The notes beneath the pieces were generated by a model, which saw only the letters and a list, made by a program, of their open reading frames with translations, was not told where the DNA came from and did no database searches. A program made the translations under genes and the position numbers. Below, piece after piece: positions 29,671 to 58,000 of a stretch of 64,000 bases of DNA; position 1 is the stretch's first letter; every line of letters begins with the position of its first letter. The DNA comes from Lepas anatifera. Lineage: Eukaryota > Arthropoda > Thecostraca > Lepadidae. The stretch lies in the NCBI GenBank assembly GCA_034440635.1, contig JAOTON010001530.1:62001-126000 (forward strand). Reading direction: 5' to 3'.

Positions 29671-29760
29671 TTCTGATCCCCAAAATCCCTTCCAACAGGG
29701 GGGAGAGTTGGTGTTGCCATATGACCCTGGCGTTGGAGCATCGTTAAACCCCAACAATGA
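29671..29760 (+). mobile_element. 5'-truncated tRNA-related SINE
   Basis: CTGATCCCCAAAATCCCTTC, CCAACAGG, GAGAGTTGG and GTTAAACCCCAA match the 3' body of the SINE at 31470-31655. The tRNA head is missing. Confidence 0.7.
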
Positions 29761-30399
29761 TTGGTTGTTAATGTCAAAGGCCGGCCTGTGTGGTCTGAGG
29801 AAATCTCTAGGTTAAGATAATGTGTACGCAAAAGAATTAAGAGGCATTATCTTCCATATCCTGCTAGATCTTTCAGTGCACTTGTGAGTAAGCAATTCGT
29901 AAGAATGTTCTCTTTTACAGAGAATCGTTCTTTTGAGCCTTTATTGTGAAATGCTTGTGCTAGAATCTCCCAGCATTCATACTTTTCTCTCCAAAGGCTG
30001 TGTTGTGCTATTTTCACTCAGTAGCCACCATGACAAGACTATTTGAAGAATGCTGCATTACATGGGATGGGAACAGGTTCACAAAGCGAGTATTGTCAGC
30101 TCCTTGTCTGGTGCTTTGTTGTCATCACTTGCTGTTTTGGCCCTGCATCAGCTCCTAAAGTCCTGGAACAAGGCGTTTGATAATCTTGGTAATTTATTCA
30201 CTTTGTTTGGGATGTAAAAATGGGTTATGTCTGGGCATGACTTTCCACTTAAAATTCTCAGATTTAGAAGACTGATTCCAATGAATGGTGTCATTGGCCC
30301 TGTTGAACTAGATTTGTCACGAGACATTAGCAAGCTATTTGTCGGCAGAGTGGCTGGTTCTTTATTGACATGCCTACCAAGTGTTGAGCGGAGCGTCAT
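29761..30399. other. Upstream region of the mannosidase gene
   Basis: Holds the promoter and 5' UTR by position. I see no decisive TATA or initiator. GC content rises sharply at about 30390, where the first exon begins. Confidence 0.35.
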
Positions 30400-45467
<15,068 letters not shown>

Positions 45468-45879
45468 CGGCGCCCTGGCCCGCTCAGCTCTATGTACGTT
45501 CTGTTTGTATTCTGTTGCTAGATTTTATGGACCACGAATCTGCTGGGCAGATATTCGCCGGTCATTCTTACGTGGAACGAGTTGTTTGTTACTTGAGAGG
45601 AGGGATGGTGGAATGTAATTTACAGGCCAGTAATATAGCTGACTATCTTCTGTCAATCATGATGAGCTTAACATCAGGAAGTCTTGTTTTATAATCCATA
45701 TTGTTTTCAAGAGAGCGAAAGTATAACTATACTCAATTGCTCAGATGCCATTTTATACTGTTTTTTTTTAGAAAGCCATCTTAGGCCGATGTGCCATCAA
45801 CCCGTCCGACTGGCCGTGCCCTCCAATCCAAAGATGAAGTGTTGCTTCAGACCAGTCTTTGAATTTTCGCGTTGAAATG

Positions 45880-46530
45880 TTGGTGAGCCGCGGTTTGCCA
45901 CGCAGCTGCTGGTCTGTCCGCGTGTGCCGTGGTTTCCACGCAGCTGCTGGTCTGCCCTGTGAGCCGCGGTTTGCCATGCAGCTGCTGGTCTGCCCGTGTG
46001 TGCCGCGGTTTGCCATGCAGCTGCTGGTCTGTCCGTGTGTGCCGCGGGTTGCCACGCAGCTGCTGGTCTGTCCGTGTGTGACGCGGTTTGCCATGCAGCT
46101 GCTGGTCTGTCCGTGTGTGCCGCGGGTTGCCACGCAGCTGCTGGTCTGTCCGTGTGTGCCGCGGTTTGCCACGCAGCTGCTGGTCTGTCCGTGTGTGCCG
46201 CGGTTTCCACGCAGCTGCTGGTCTGTCCGTGTGTGCCGCGGGTTGCCATGCAGCTGCTGGTCTGTCCGTGTGTGCCGCGGGTTGCCATGCAGCTGCTGGT
46301 CTGTCCGTGTGTGCCGCGGGTTGCCATGCAGCTGCTGGTCTGTCCGTGTGTGCCGCGGGTTGCCATGCAGCTGCTGGTCTGTCCGTGTGTGCCGCGGGTT
46401 GCCATGCAGCTGCTGGTCTGTCCGTGTGTGGCGCGGTTTGCCACGCAGCTGCTGGTCTGTCCGTGTGTGCCGCGGTTTGCCACGCAGCTGCTGGTCTGTC
46501 CGTGTGTGCCGCGGGTTGCCACGTGTCGTG
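45880..46530 (+). repeat. 39 bp minisatellite (about 16 copies) downstream of the mannosidase stop
   Basis: The unit is GCAGCTGCTGGTCTGTCCGT then GTGTGCCGCGGGTTGCCAT, with a few 36-38 bp variants. As 39 is divisible by 3 it is open in several frames on both strands, which creates false ORFs of up to 283 codons. Confidence 0.95.
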
Positions 46531-47639
46531 CAGCTGCCCGTAGTCTGCACTCAGTACGTCGTGCTTTACCGTCGTAGCAGCTCGGCTGACATGACAGGTT
46601 CATGGGTTGGATAAATGGATGAGGTACCTCGGCACGGCTGAGCGCCATGGTGGCGCTGATTTTTACCAGCTCATACGTGTGCGCTATTGTTTCCGAGATG
46701 AGGTTTACTCCTCAGCGTTAGTCAAGACGGGCAGCTCCCGATGGCTGTCGAATTTGTTGAATGACCCGCCAGATAGCAATACGTTTTCTACCGGCTTGTG
46801 CGGCTTGTGTCCGTGCGCTGTAGCGCGGGCGTGAGTGGTGCGCTGCTGCTCTGGCGTCGCTCTTGTCCACTGGAGCGGGTGCATGTGTGCGCGTGCCGAC
46901 CTGTGTTCCGGCGCTTGCGGAGGCTGGTTGGCCGCAGCTGACCCAGACATTGTTCCACTCACGACACTAATGACTGCCAATGCCTCGAATACTTATTATG
47001 TATCGTTTGCGTGCTTATTCTTGGTGAAGTGTTTATGCCACTTTAGCCTGTGCTCAGTAAGCACCATACTGTGGCCAGTGAATAATCTCTCAGACATTTG
47101 TATAGGCTGGGGAAGTCGCCGACGTGCGATTCGCGTGCGCGTGTGATGATCAATGTGATGGCGATTTCGCAGTCGAGGGGAATTGTTCCAGTCTCGAGTC
47201 CGATGCATTGAATGTTGACAGTCTATTGTCGTGTGAAAGGGGTGTCTATCCTCGTGTGAATTTGTCAGCGAGGCGACAAGATCGTTCAGCGGCCTTGCTG
47301 TCCCATTTATGCCTGATGCTGGACCTGTCTCCCGTCATTCCATAGTGCATGGCGGGTTTGTGTAGGAGGGGGAGGGGGGGTTGGAGAGACGGCAGCCAGA
47401 GTTTATTCGCACGGAACTGGCTGTCTTGGTGATCCCTTTAACACTTTTTGCAGCTCTCAGCTTTATTCCCACCACCTTGTGAATGGGAGGGTCTGCAGAA
47501 CTGAGGTAACTGTGCGGCGTGGTGGCGGCACTTCCACAAGCTGTCCACGCAGGAGCCCCGTTTCGCATCTGACCTCTGTCTCTAGTATTGTGCTACCTCG
47601 TGTTACGCTCAAACTCAAATCAATCGTTGACTCACCCGT

Positions 47640-47975
47640 ATCAGTAGGACGGGGTGGCGGATGGGTAAAAGGCTCGACTGCAGATCGGATTGTCTCGTTC
47701 GAATATGACCATCTCTGCTGTTTCGCGCATCGTGTCACTCGCAATCGTGTGCTTACGTGTCCTTCTAGGGCGGTGGAGGGCAATTATACCAGTATTTTAT
47801 GTGGGCGTTCCCGCTCGAATCTGACCCGTGCCTTTATTTCGCGGCCTCGTGCCACGTCGAATTGCGTGACTGTCGTAGTGGGGTGGCGGAGGGGGCGGCT
47901 GATGGTTAAAACGCTTGTCTGCGGATCGAGTGGTCTATCGTTCGAATCTGGCCTGTATCGGAGTATTTTAGGGCG
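47640..47975 (+). mobile_element. Two tRNA-Ser/Leu-like SINE units about 240 bp apart
   Basis: The first unit (GGCGGATGGGTAAAAGGCTC ... TCGTTCGAATATGACC, about 47655-47711) and second (GGCTGATGGTTAAAACGCTT ... TCGTTCGAATCTGGCC, about 47898-47954) align, including an A-box region and a GTTCGAATC B box. Their flanks (CGTGTTACGCTC / CGTGCCACGTCG) also correspond. Neither gives a sound cloverleaf. Confidence 0.65.
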
Positions 47976-49629
47976 TCGTATCATACTAATCCACGGATCG
48001 CCTACCATGAAAGAGGTGCGGGGCTCAAATCCATCCTGTTCCCGGTTGTGAACAGTACCATGTTTCAATCACAAGCGGGCGGCTTGTGTTGTTGAGTCTT
48101 GGCTTTCAATCACGACGGCGTTCGTACAGTACGGTGTTCTCTAAGGATTGTCGTCGAAAACTCGTATGGCTATCCTCGGAACATATCATAATGTGCCAGG
48201 ATATGCTCTGATCCAAACGGGGACTCCTCGTGGAAGACATGTTTACCCTCCACCACCCAGTCCACTACCGTATTAGGACGCATAAGTAAACAATTCAGGA
48301 TGGCGAGAGGTCGCAAAACAGTATAGATACAGGACAGATCCAGACGAAATACCGCCCGATCCGCAGACGGCAGACACGATGTTTCGGAGTCAATACAATC
48401 ACGGTTGTTTTCAGACCAGACTCTTGTAGCTCCACTGGCAGAGAAGCTCGTCACCGTACCAAGGTCGACAGACGGGGCAGGACAGACGGGTACGGCGCAC
48501 ACACATTGTGGTGGGGAAAGGCGTGCGACTCTCCACAAGTAAAAAGACGAGAATGTTCAGGTACTGCAAATGGCGGCAGGTCGAGAACGTGGGGCAAAAC
48601 AATTAGAATCCACCTGAGAACTACAAGCCCGGAAAAAATCACAAGAATTCAAATCAGCTGGAGGTTGACGTTTCAGACAGAATACTCCTATATTTATGTA
48701 GCTTGTAACCTGTAAAAAACAAACTGCCTGACGAGGGTGCTTGTGCTCCGAAATGCCTAGTATTACACCACTTGTCAGTGCCTAAGGAGGCAAAAGCTAC
48801 AAAGAAACAATCATGAGGAATGCAGTGAATACCAACATGCAGTCTTAAAGCAAGCAGCAAAGTGTAATTTCAAAGAATTAGGTTTAGATTCTTAACTTAA
48901 ATGTTAATCGTACTAAAATCTCAAAAGTACTCTCTTTGAAATGACAGAAGGGCAGTGACTCTCACTTAAAGTGGGTAGGTATCAAACAACTGGCTATAAG
49001 CCACCACACAACACAGACGAAAGTCATTGAGATGTTGATTCCCCCCCACTACATTTGGTTGTCTGCCCCTTTCCTTTGTGATATACGAAAACCTCGCGCA
49101 TAATTTGTTCTACGATACGTGGCGTAATGGGGCCAAATTGGAAACACGACATCAAGACAGCACGACTGGTAAGAACACAGCATCCCTAGTTTTACTAGAA
49201 ATCACGAACAGAATGCACGAACACACCTACAGAATACTCTTGCAGTTACTATAAGCACACAACAAACTGAATACATAGTCGACATTGGACTGGATTTTAT
49301 GCAGGGAGTGAAAGATCCAGTAGCAGGCTTCAAAAGTCAGGACCCAGGCTGTTAATCACTTGTTTTCCTAGCATCACAAGCGAATCTACAGGAACACCGA
49401 CGGTGAAATAAAGCCCGATTTGACCACAAGCTCACTTCCAACGCGGGAAAAGGCAGTTACCATGAGCAGTTTCTGCAAGTCATAACTCTCGTCCCACCGG
49501 GTGCATCGATGCCCCCTTGTTTTTTTTAGAAAAGCAGAAAAACGAGACGCAGCACCGCGGTTGAGTGGTTTACCACTCACCCCATCATTTTCCCACCAAG
49601 CCTGAAATTGTTTGTATCCCGGGCCACAC

Positions 49630-50438
49630 TAGGTCAGGTCACTAGGCTAGGTCAAACAAGGTCACCCCACTTCAACTTTTAAACTTTACCGTAGCTACAT
49701 TTCTAAGCCGATCATTTTAAACTGTCTACACTTGATGGCCCCTCCAGGGTCTACAACATTTATCGCAGTGATTTTTCGATTTGGTGACCTGAGGTCAAGT
49801 CACGTGCACTCTCCCATAGAAAAGCATGGGAAGCTGTCTTATGACTTTAGTCACAAAAATGATTGAATGCTCATACTGCTAGCAAGCATTCTTGGCACCC
49901 TTTAATTTGGATTGTTTGTTTGACTTATCTGAGGTCATCCGGTCACCTGGGGTCAAGAATAGTATTTTGAAACTTTTGACCTAATCTAGTGAGCGCTGAT
50001 TAAGCGTCGCGTGTATGTCTCATCACTGGCCTTATTGAAATAAGGTTTGCTGACCTTCGGCCTCGGTTTTAGTGCCCTGGAGGTCAAACCACTGGTGGGA
50101 GGTCATTGTGTACTACATAGCGGGGGAAGCCGTGGTATTTTCCTATGAAATGTACTTTACCAGACCCCAATCGCTCTAATGGCATGTGAGCTATGCCCAG
50201 GTTTCTTAAGCATTGCAAATTTTGGTGGAAATGCCCTATCGTGACTCAACTTAACCACTGGAGGTCAAACCATTGACCTGAGCGCTTAAACATGCGAAGT
50301 AAAACCATACTGAATTCACGCGAGCTTTCCAATGCACTTTGCAGATTTTGACTAACCCCCATATTTGCGGAGTATAGCCGGGCCATTGATGGCCCCCGGT
50401 GGGACGGAAGTTGCGTCGAACCCCCGGTGGGGCGCGGG
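49630..50438 (+). mobile_element. AGGTCA-rich TTAA element, left end missing
   Basis: Right terminus CCCCCGGTGGGGCGCGGG followed by TTAA at 50439-50442, like 4604-4622. The body has many AGGTCA/TGACCT words (TAGGTCAGGTCACTAGG, GGTGACCTGAGGTCA). No left terminus found near 49600. Confidence 0.6.
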
Positions 50439-50520
50439 TTAAGAAACCGTGGCTTAAGCAGTATTTTGCTAGTGAGCTTTGTTTGGACCCGTTTGTTTAG
50501 TCACGACTGGTCTTAGTAAC

Positions 50521-50756
50521 ACGACGGTTTATTATTTTTATTTATTTATTTATTTTGTATTTTGTTAGAGCCGCTCCCAACAGGCACACTTGCCCAATTA
50601 CGGGGAGTATTGGCGTGGGTGTTTAAGGATCATCTTTAACGGGTCAGATCGGACACGGAAGGCGGTTCCCCGCCGTGGAGATTGAACACACGTTAACCCA
50701 TGTTATCCGATTTGAAGATAGGCAACGAAGACGCTAGGCCACCCGGCCCCAGTGGG
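50521..50756 (-). mobile_element. tRNA-related SINE, minus strand, with (TAAA)n tail
   Basis: On the minus strand: GGGTGGCCTAGCGTCTTCGT (A box), GTTCAATCTCCACGG (B box), then a unique body ending CTGTTGGGAGCGGCTC and an A-rich tail of repeated AAATA. Its body differs from the SINE at 31470, so it is a second family. Confidence 0.8.
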
Positions 50757-52093
50757 TTTGTTCTGCTTTGCCCTGGAGGTGCGGGATCAGGATGGAGAGC
50801 GACGACAGCAAAGGCGAAAACGTGGACCTTTTTTGTTCAAAACGTACAAAAGGTGGAATTTTGCTTCGCTTGACTTCAAGCCGTGTGAGGGGGGACATGG
50901 GCGGCGGAACCACGGAAGAGGGGCTTCCGGAAATCATACATGTTAACACTAAACCTATGTCGTTAACTGGGAAGGGATTGATTGAAACTTCACCTTCTTG
51001 CCCCCTCATAATTTCCGGAACATCCGCCGCCAGTGGTCCGGTCGCCAGGTTCCCCCGGCGTGTGTCGTAAACACCAGGGCCGTTCCTGACCCCGCTGTCG
51101 TATGATCTCAAGTAGGCATATATTCGCCCCGTATCAAATCCCAGGACCTAGTTATAATCTTCCTACGTAGGACTTCGCACATACTACTTATAAGTGTGAG
51201 GGAAGTGTAGCATGGAGTGCCTTATTTAGAACTGGCCATCCCTGCACCCGATTCAGCCGGTATCCCTCCCAGCAGGTCAAGGCTGTGCAGCCTGGCAGTT
51301 CGGGAGGCACTGGTCCGGGGAGACGGGCCGCCACCATCCCGCTGTTTGGCGCCTCTTCCCACGAGGGATGAATGTTCCGGGTCACTGCAGGCGACGCTCC
51401 GCCGGCATGGGGTACCGTGGTGCCCCGGAGTGTGGGACTGTTATCGAAAGGAAGTGCACCAGCCGGCCCTGCGGCGTAGCTGGCCGCGTGCTCGACTGGT
51501 TCTATAGGGTTCCGGGTGATGTAGAGATGTTGCGCGGAGCCAGACGCTTACACAGAACTACTGAACGATCTCTCCTGACCCATACCGTGCATGCAAATTA
51601 AACCATCAAGAAATATGAACTTATTTATAACAAATACTATCATAAATACATTTACTTCTTCAGCGAATAGATAGAGCCCCGGTTCCGTTCACATGTCATC
51701 TTCGATACAAGACATCCTACATACGCAGCTTCCACTGCGATTGAAACCAAACCCGGACCTAACTTTTTTCTTCCCTTTTTTATATTTTTACGTTCCTAAC
51801 CCGGGAAGATTTTTACGCATTTGCACCACTTACACGCCGACACACACTATGTACACGGCAGCGGGCCCCGGGCCCTGGTGCCCCGCGGAATAGACGACTA
51901 CTCCCGGATCAAACTTGACGCAACACAATTTGAATCGGACCGAAGCTCCAATCAGCTCAACACAACCCCGGATAAAATATACCGGTGATAAGCCCTGCTG
52001 CCGCGCAGTTGTCGCTCGCCTGGGGGAGAGTTCTACACGGCCGCATTTAGCCAGGTGGACGCGGGCGGCTGACCGCGCGTGTTCTGCCGGTGC

Positions 52094-55000
52094 CTAGCTG
52101 GCGGCCGGGGCCGGCGGCGGCTGTGTGGCGGCGGCGGCGGCAGCAGCGGCGGCCACACTCGGTCCAGCCCCCACCGCCACCGGCGCCGGGTCGGCGGGAG
52201 GCGCGCACGCCTGTCGCACACTCATCTCCCACTGGTGCAGTACCTGACGGCACACACGGCGGCAGCGTCACCGACGGGACCTCAGACCACACACACGGCG
52301 GCAGGGTCATCGGTGGGACCTCACAACACATACACGGCCGGCGCTGACTTAGCACGCCAGGCTAGTAAAATATGTTCCTAACAAACTGTGACAACAAAGG
52401 CGAGGCACGAAAAACAACAGGGGTCCACAGCTGCCACCACGGCGCGTCAGCAGCAGAGCCGGTACCTGCGAGACGGTGTAGAGGTCGGGCAGCTTGGCCA
52501 GCCTGGAGAGCAGGTACTGCTGGACGCGGCGCAGCAGCGGCGTGCCGCCGTAGGCCAGCCGGTCCAGCAGGCAGCGCGGCGAGTGGGCGGGGTAGTCGGA
52601 CGGCACCGCCAGACGGATGGGCGGCACGCAGGGCGCCGTGCTGCAGTCCAGCTCCACCACCAGACGCACGCCGCCGCCGGCGCCCGGCGGGCAGGTGGAG
52701 TCCAGCGTCACCTGCCGACGCCGCCGCCAACGCCGCTCAAACCACGCCGCCGCTCCCACTGCTGCTCAGGCAGCTGCTAACTGCCCGTACAGGCTTCAAC
52801 AACAGCAGATTGGTTCGCAAACTTAATAATGGTCTACTATCCCGTAGTTTTCTGATAACTTCATTAGTTTCTTACAGATCATTATTACTCCGGACAGCTC
52901 TGATCCCTTGAACTTTCTCTTAAAAATCCTAACAACAATCCTCATCCCGCCATACCTGGCAGCTTATGTCATTATTAACATCGCAGCCGGGCTCAGATTA
53001 CCAGGACCTATGCTTCAGCACCACTCCCACCTTGAAGCGGGCCTCGATGCCGGCCACCTCCCTCTGCAGCGCCAGCGGCACGGGCCCGGGGTCGGAGTGC
53101 GGCGCGCGCAGTCTGCGGGCGCTGGGCAGCCGCAGTGTGCAGCCCCGCAGCGCCTGCTGCGGCGGCCCCAGCGTCCGGCCCAGTGTGTGGTTCAGGTACG
53201 GAGACTTACTCAGGGTGTTGACAGTGTCCAGGATCACCTGCCGACGCCCAACAGCGTGACGGGGCGCACAAGGGTGTGACGGCGGACATTCGCGGGGAGC
53301 CGCTGGCGCCACGCTTTGCCTGGTTTGGAAGAATGACTCATGAAAATTGGTTACGGGACAACCATCTCTGACTTCAGCAAAACTTCACGTTTGCCAGGGC
53401 TGAGAAAGCAGAAGTACAAGCTGAAACAAATCGGGTCTGTAATGTTGCTTTGAAAGAGGAAGCTTTTGAAAATTGTTATGTCCATAACATAACAACGGGA
53501 GTAAAGAACCCCACCCTAACGGCTGGATACATGTATGACGGCTTCTGAAATGCCTGCAGGTGCTGTTGGCCGGAGAAGAGAAACTGAGGCGGCTGACCTG
53601 GCAGTCCTTGTGCGTGGTATGCTGCTGCTGGATGTGCGCGTGCGACGCGTCCGAGTGCTGGTCTATCTCCAGCTTCGCCAACACCTGGCGCGCACACGGC
53701 ACTCCGAGTTTGAGGACGCTAATGACCAGGTACTCACACTTCTGTCGCATCAGCTTCCACGCAGATACATACACAGTTCTCACTTGGGGGGAACCCAATG
53801 CATTTAAACTAGACAGCTTGATCGAGACAAGGGTTACTAGACTGAAAAGTGCTGACCTGTTCGCATTTGATGAGCACATCCACGGGGAACTGCCGGCTAG
53901 GATTCTCCAGAATTTCCAGCAACTTTTTCATCTTGCTGAGCTTGGCAGTATCCTGTTGACTGGTGTTCTCAATCATCCGCTTGATCGGGTCTATGTACTT
54001 CCTCAGCTGCACGTCAGAAGCGACAACGTGCACAGTTACATAACGCCCAGTGCAATCCTGTGATCGTGGACACACTGCTAGCTTTCTTATAAGCCGTGCT
54101 ATTGTCTTCACCACGGAACACTGTCCAGTCGTATACGCGGGTCCTTTAGTTAGGTATAGCATATTAGGCTAATCTTCGGTTTGAAATAGGCTCCAGAAGA
54201 AAAAAATCACGCAGTAAGACTACTCTTGGGATGGAAACAGGCATTAGCTGGAGCCAAACATCAAAGCTACGACAAGATAAGCTTCAACACCACCACCAGA
54301 TAAATTTCCCCGGCGATCCACTCGCGGCCAGCAGTGTCGCAGGGCTCACCTGTTTGACCTTCTCCATGTACTGGCTGTCGTCGTGCTGGTTGCGCGGCGA
54401 CGGCGTGGCGTTGGCTGGCGCGGCGGGTGTGTGCAGCTGCGGCGAGGGCGCGCTCATCTGACTGGGCACCTTGACGCTGCCAGGCGGCATCGGAGAGTGG
54501 CCCAGCCCGCCACTGGGCGAGGGCGCTGCGAAGGCTGGCGACGGCTGCTGCTTCACCATGCCGGCCAGGCTGCCGGGCGACGGCGCCATGCCGCCGCGCG
54601 CTGCCAGCATGCCCGGTCCCGGCTGCCGCACCATGCCACCCATCTGCGGCAACATGCTCATCTGCCCGCCGCCCTGCATCATCATCTGCGTCTGCATGCG
54701 CTGCTGCTGCTGCTGCTGAAACTGCTGCTGCTGCTGCTGCAGCTGCATCGCTGCTATACCGGACTGCTGCTGCTGCTGCTGTTGCTGTTGCTGCATGACT
54801 TGCTGGCCGCGTGCTGCCGCCATGCTGGAGAGCATTGCCGCCTGGTCCTGCGGCGGCTGCTGCTGCTGCTGTAGCATGCCCGGCTGCGGCTGCTGCTGCT
54901 GCTGACCCGCCATGTTCTGAAGCGCGTTCATAGGGTCTCCCACCTGCAGAGTCGGAACGTTAACGACATCTCAGCGGTCCTATACGTACTCTACACACTT

Positions 55001-58000
55001 GGTGAGCCAGTGTCCTGAAATTGGGAATTTTGCGTGGAAACCCACACCCAGACTTGATCCATTTTGACATCCTAAATCTTGAATTTTGACATCCTAAACA
55101 AAATCATCAGAATCATCGGCTTGAAGCATCATCAGCTTGCGAGGTGGTGGCCTCAAGAATAACTTTTTAGTGTGCCCTTATTTGCATCTCCTACTGGTTT
55201 TAGCCTTGTGTTAACATGTACTGGCATGGTCTTTTGTTGCTTGTTGCTGTTGTGGCGAATACATGTATGGATCTAAATGAATAAAAATGCAGCACTATCA
55301 GTTTACTTGTTTCAGAAGTTGAGGAATGGAAACAGGGCCAGACCAGTAACTGAAGCCAACATACCATTCGATAAAGATGCTGCAACACTAGCTTTGTGAA
55401 ACTATTGCCTTCATATGGAATGGAGCATTCATTTAACAGTCCCGTCAGGACTGATTCCATGTCAAAATAGAACACAGCATTCATCTTTGGAGAGAAGAAA
55501 GTTTGAATACTGAAGGATTCTAGCACGAATATTTTACAATGAATGCTCAAAAGGACAAAACCCTGTAAAAGAGGACATTCCTAAAAATTGCTTCTTCACA
55601 AGCACACGGAGACCTCACAGAATGTGAAAGGTAATGCCTGACAGACAGCATGTCTAAACCGGAGATGCAATAAGCTGAATCAACCATATAAGAAAAATAA
55701 AGTCAGCCATCGACCCCTCACGTCTCTTAGCGTACTATCTAATAAAGTAAGACTACTAATAATATACCCCACTTTATAAACCACACTCTTTTCCAACTCT
55801 CTCCTCTTTTAACAACAAAAGCCCCCCACGCCTCACACGCTTGGGATGTACGCTTTCGTCTTAAACATATAGCTAAATTAAAAAAAAGCGTGATGACCAG
55901 CGGCAGTGCTGACTCGCGGTACCATTTGACAATTGAAGTCCAAGGACAAATTAAAAACCAGAAATATTACTCGTAATTTTGCTAGCCAAAACTGATGGTC
56001 AAAACTGCCTGGGGCTTAAGCTGGTATGAGACATCATGACATTCACATTGGTCGAAACCAAAACAATCGTCACCGCATCCACCGCACCATTCTTGGAGGC
56101 TCCTTCTAACCAAGGCCCAAGGCCTTGAAATATAGTGATACTGACGTACTATATAGTTTGATGACGTCAGCTCCCTACGACTGAATTTCGACATCCTTAG
56201 AAATCGCGCGGGTCAGGGTGAATTATAACATTTATTTTTGAAGTCTCTGTGCAAAAGAAACTTTTGAGAGTACCCGGAATATGAAATCGGAACATTTTCT
56301 ATTCGAAAAAATATTGGTTAGGCATATTTTGGGTCATGTCACTCGGAATTTTGAGTGGAACAATGCAAGCATTGCTAAATAATTTCGACATCCTTGACTT
56401 TAAAAAGGAGTACTTTACTTTTACGATGATTTTGTGGTTTAAAATATATAAAATTAAAAATTTGACTGTCTTGGTTTAAAAAAACGATCCCAATATTGGA
56501 TATTTGTTCAATAGTTTTTAAATAAATAATACCTAGAGGAAATCTTCACGGATCATGAAAATTGCACCTCTTTGTATTTCACGGAATATGTCCAAAGGCA
56601 GCAGCAATATTTACATGAATTTCAGGATGCTTTTAGAAAAATAACGAAAGATTACGGTAAAATTGGTTGTTTCCGTTACAAACGCCGAATCTCTGCATGA
56701 TTTAAAGGTGGAGAATTTCGACATCCTTTTCACGCCCAGGGGCCTGAATTTGAAGCTAGATGTCTCTTTCTCAGCATTATGAAATTTAATTTGCCGCAGT
56801 TGAGATTAGTGTTTGTGTACGTTTCTGGATTGCGTGCAGGGTGTCGAAGCTCATGCGTACGTTTGAGAGTTTGTAAGTGTTTTAAGTAGCCAGTGTCGGT
56901 ATGTCTTATGGCTTAAGCAGGCTAATTCTGAACCTCAACCTGTTGTTCATTCTTTATTTCAATGAGGGTAGTATAATTCAAGTTTCAGAAATACAGTCAC
57001 CTGGGTAAAGGTAAGTTATTATTTTCATGGCGGCCATTTTACTAGGTATTTTTATTGTGTGATTGCATGCTGCAATTTGTCCATGAATGCAAGTGAAAAC
57101 AGAGGGAGTGAGTCCCGCTGATTTAGGTATAATTTCAAAAAAAAGTTTGTTTGAAAATCTTTTGTTGAAATGGACAAGTTTTGGAATTTTCCCTGCCTTT
57201 CAGACATTTCAGCTTGTTAACGGTTCTAAAGCAAGACTTACCTCACCCGAGGTATTGTTTTGGTAGGTAGGTATTCCAGACTTTGCTTTACTTTTATCTT
57301 AATAATGTAGGTTTGCAGCTTATTAATGTATTCCCTTGTACGTTTCTGATGCTTTTGTTTTGGAACATATGCTGAACTCGGCAGGAGTTGGATTTGTGGG
57401 TTTCTCAAAATTGTTTAACTTCTGTTAATACAGTTAATTTTAATATTCTTCATCCCTTATTTTTTATTTTATGTGCATATGATGTTTCAGTACATATATT
57501 TTTAGTACATTCACTTGTTTTTTTAGATATTCTGATCCTACATTTGCTTTTTCCCCTTTTATGTCTACTAATTTTGACCTCTTTTTTCCTGAATTTTGAC
57601 ATCCCACACTCTGCAGAAAAGTAATTTCAGGACACTGTGGTGAGCACTAGTTCCACTTAGCCCAGGAAAATCGAGACACCTCGACATTGCAGAAGAAAAC
57701 AAAGAACAATAACAGCAGTAAGTATACATGTCGATACATAAACATGCATCTCATCCCTATAGAGGGAAAAAACGTATTAATTTTTCAGCATAAACAGGGA
57801 AGTCGTAATATTAACTAGAGAAGTATTGTATTAGTTTATTTATCTACATAGAAGTGTTTACCCAATATTTTTCCGTAAAAATACCAATACGGGCTATTCA
57901 GCACACACGGTGTCCCAGATTGAATTGATAAGCCACACCGTTCAAACGCAAGATGTCTACGAAGGGCCACTAGCATTCCTGAAGTCACGTGACCGTGCCG

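Larger units (their letters stand above)
46531..52093. other. Convergent spacer between mannosidase and MED15
   Basis: No gene recognised. It contains tRNA-like SINE units (47640-47975), an AGGTCA-family remnant (49630-50438) and a minus-strand SINE (50521-50756). Minus-strand frames near 48170-48540 and plus/minus frames at 50740-51500 are open for 90-125 codons without known motifs. Confidence 0.45.

Noticed and set aside
45768..46648. ORFs of up to 283 codons on both strands with 13-residue repeats
   Set aside because: They come from a 39 bp minisatellite whose length is divisible by three and which lacks stops.
48170..48538. 122-codon minus-strand ORF with several Cys
   Set aside because: No family recognised, no splice context, and it lies in a repeat-rich spacer.
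54383..54874. Plus-strand Leu/His-rich ORFs
   Set aside because: Antisense of the CAG-rich MED15 exon 3.
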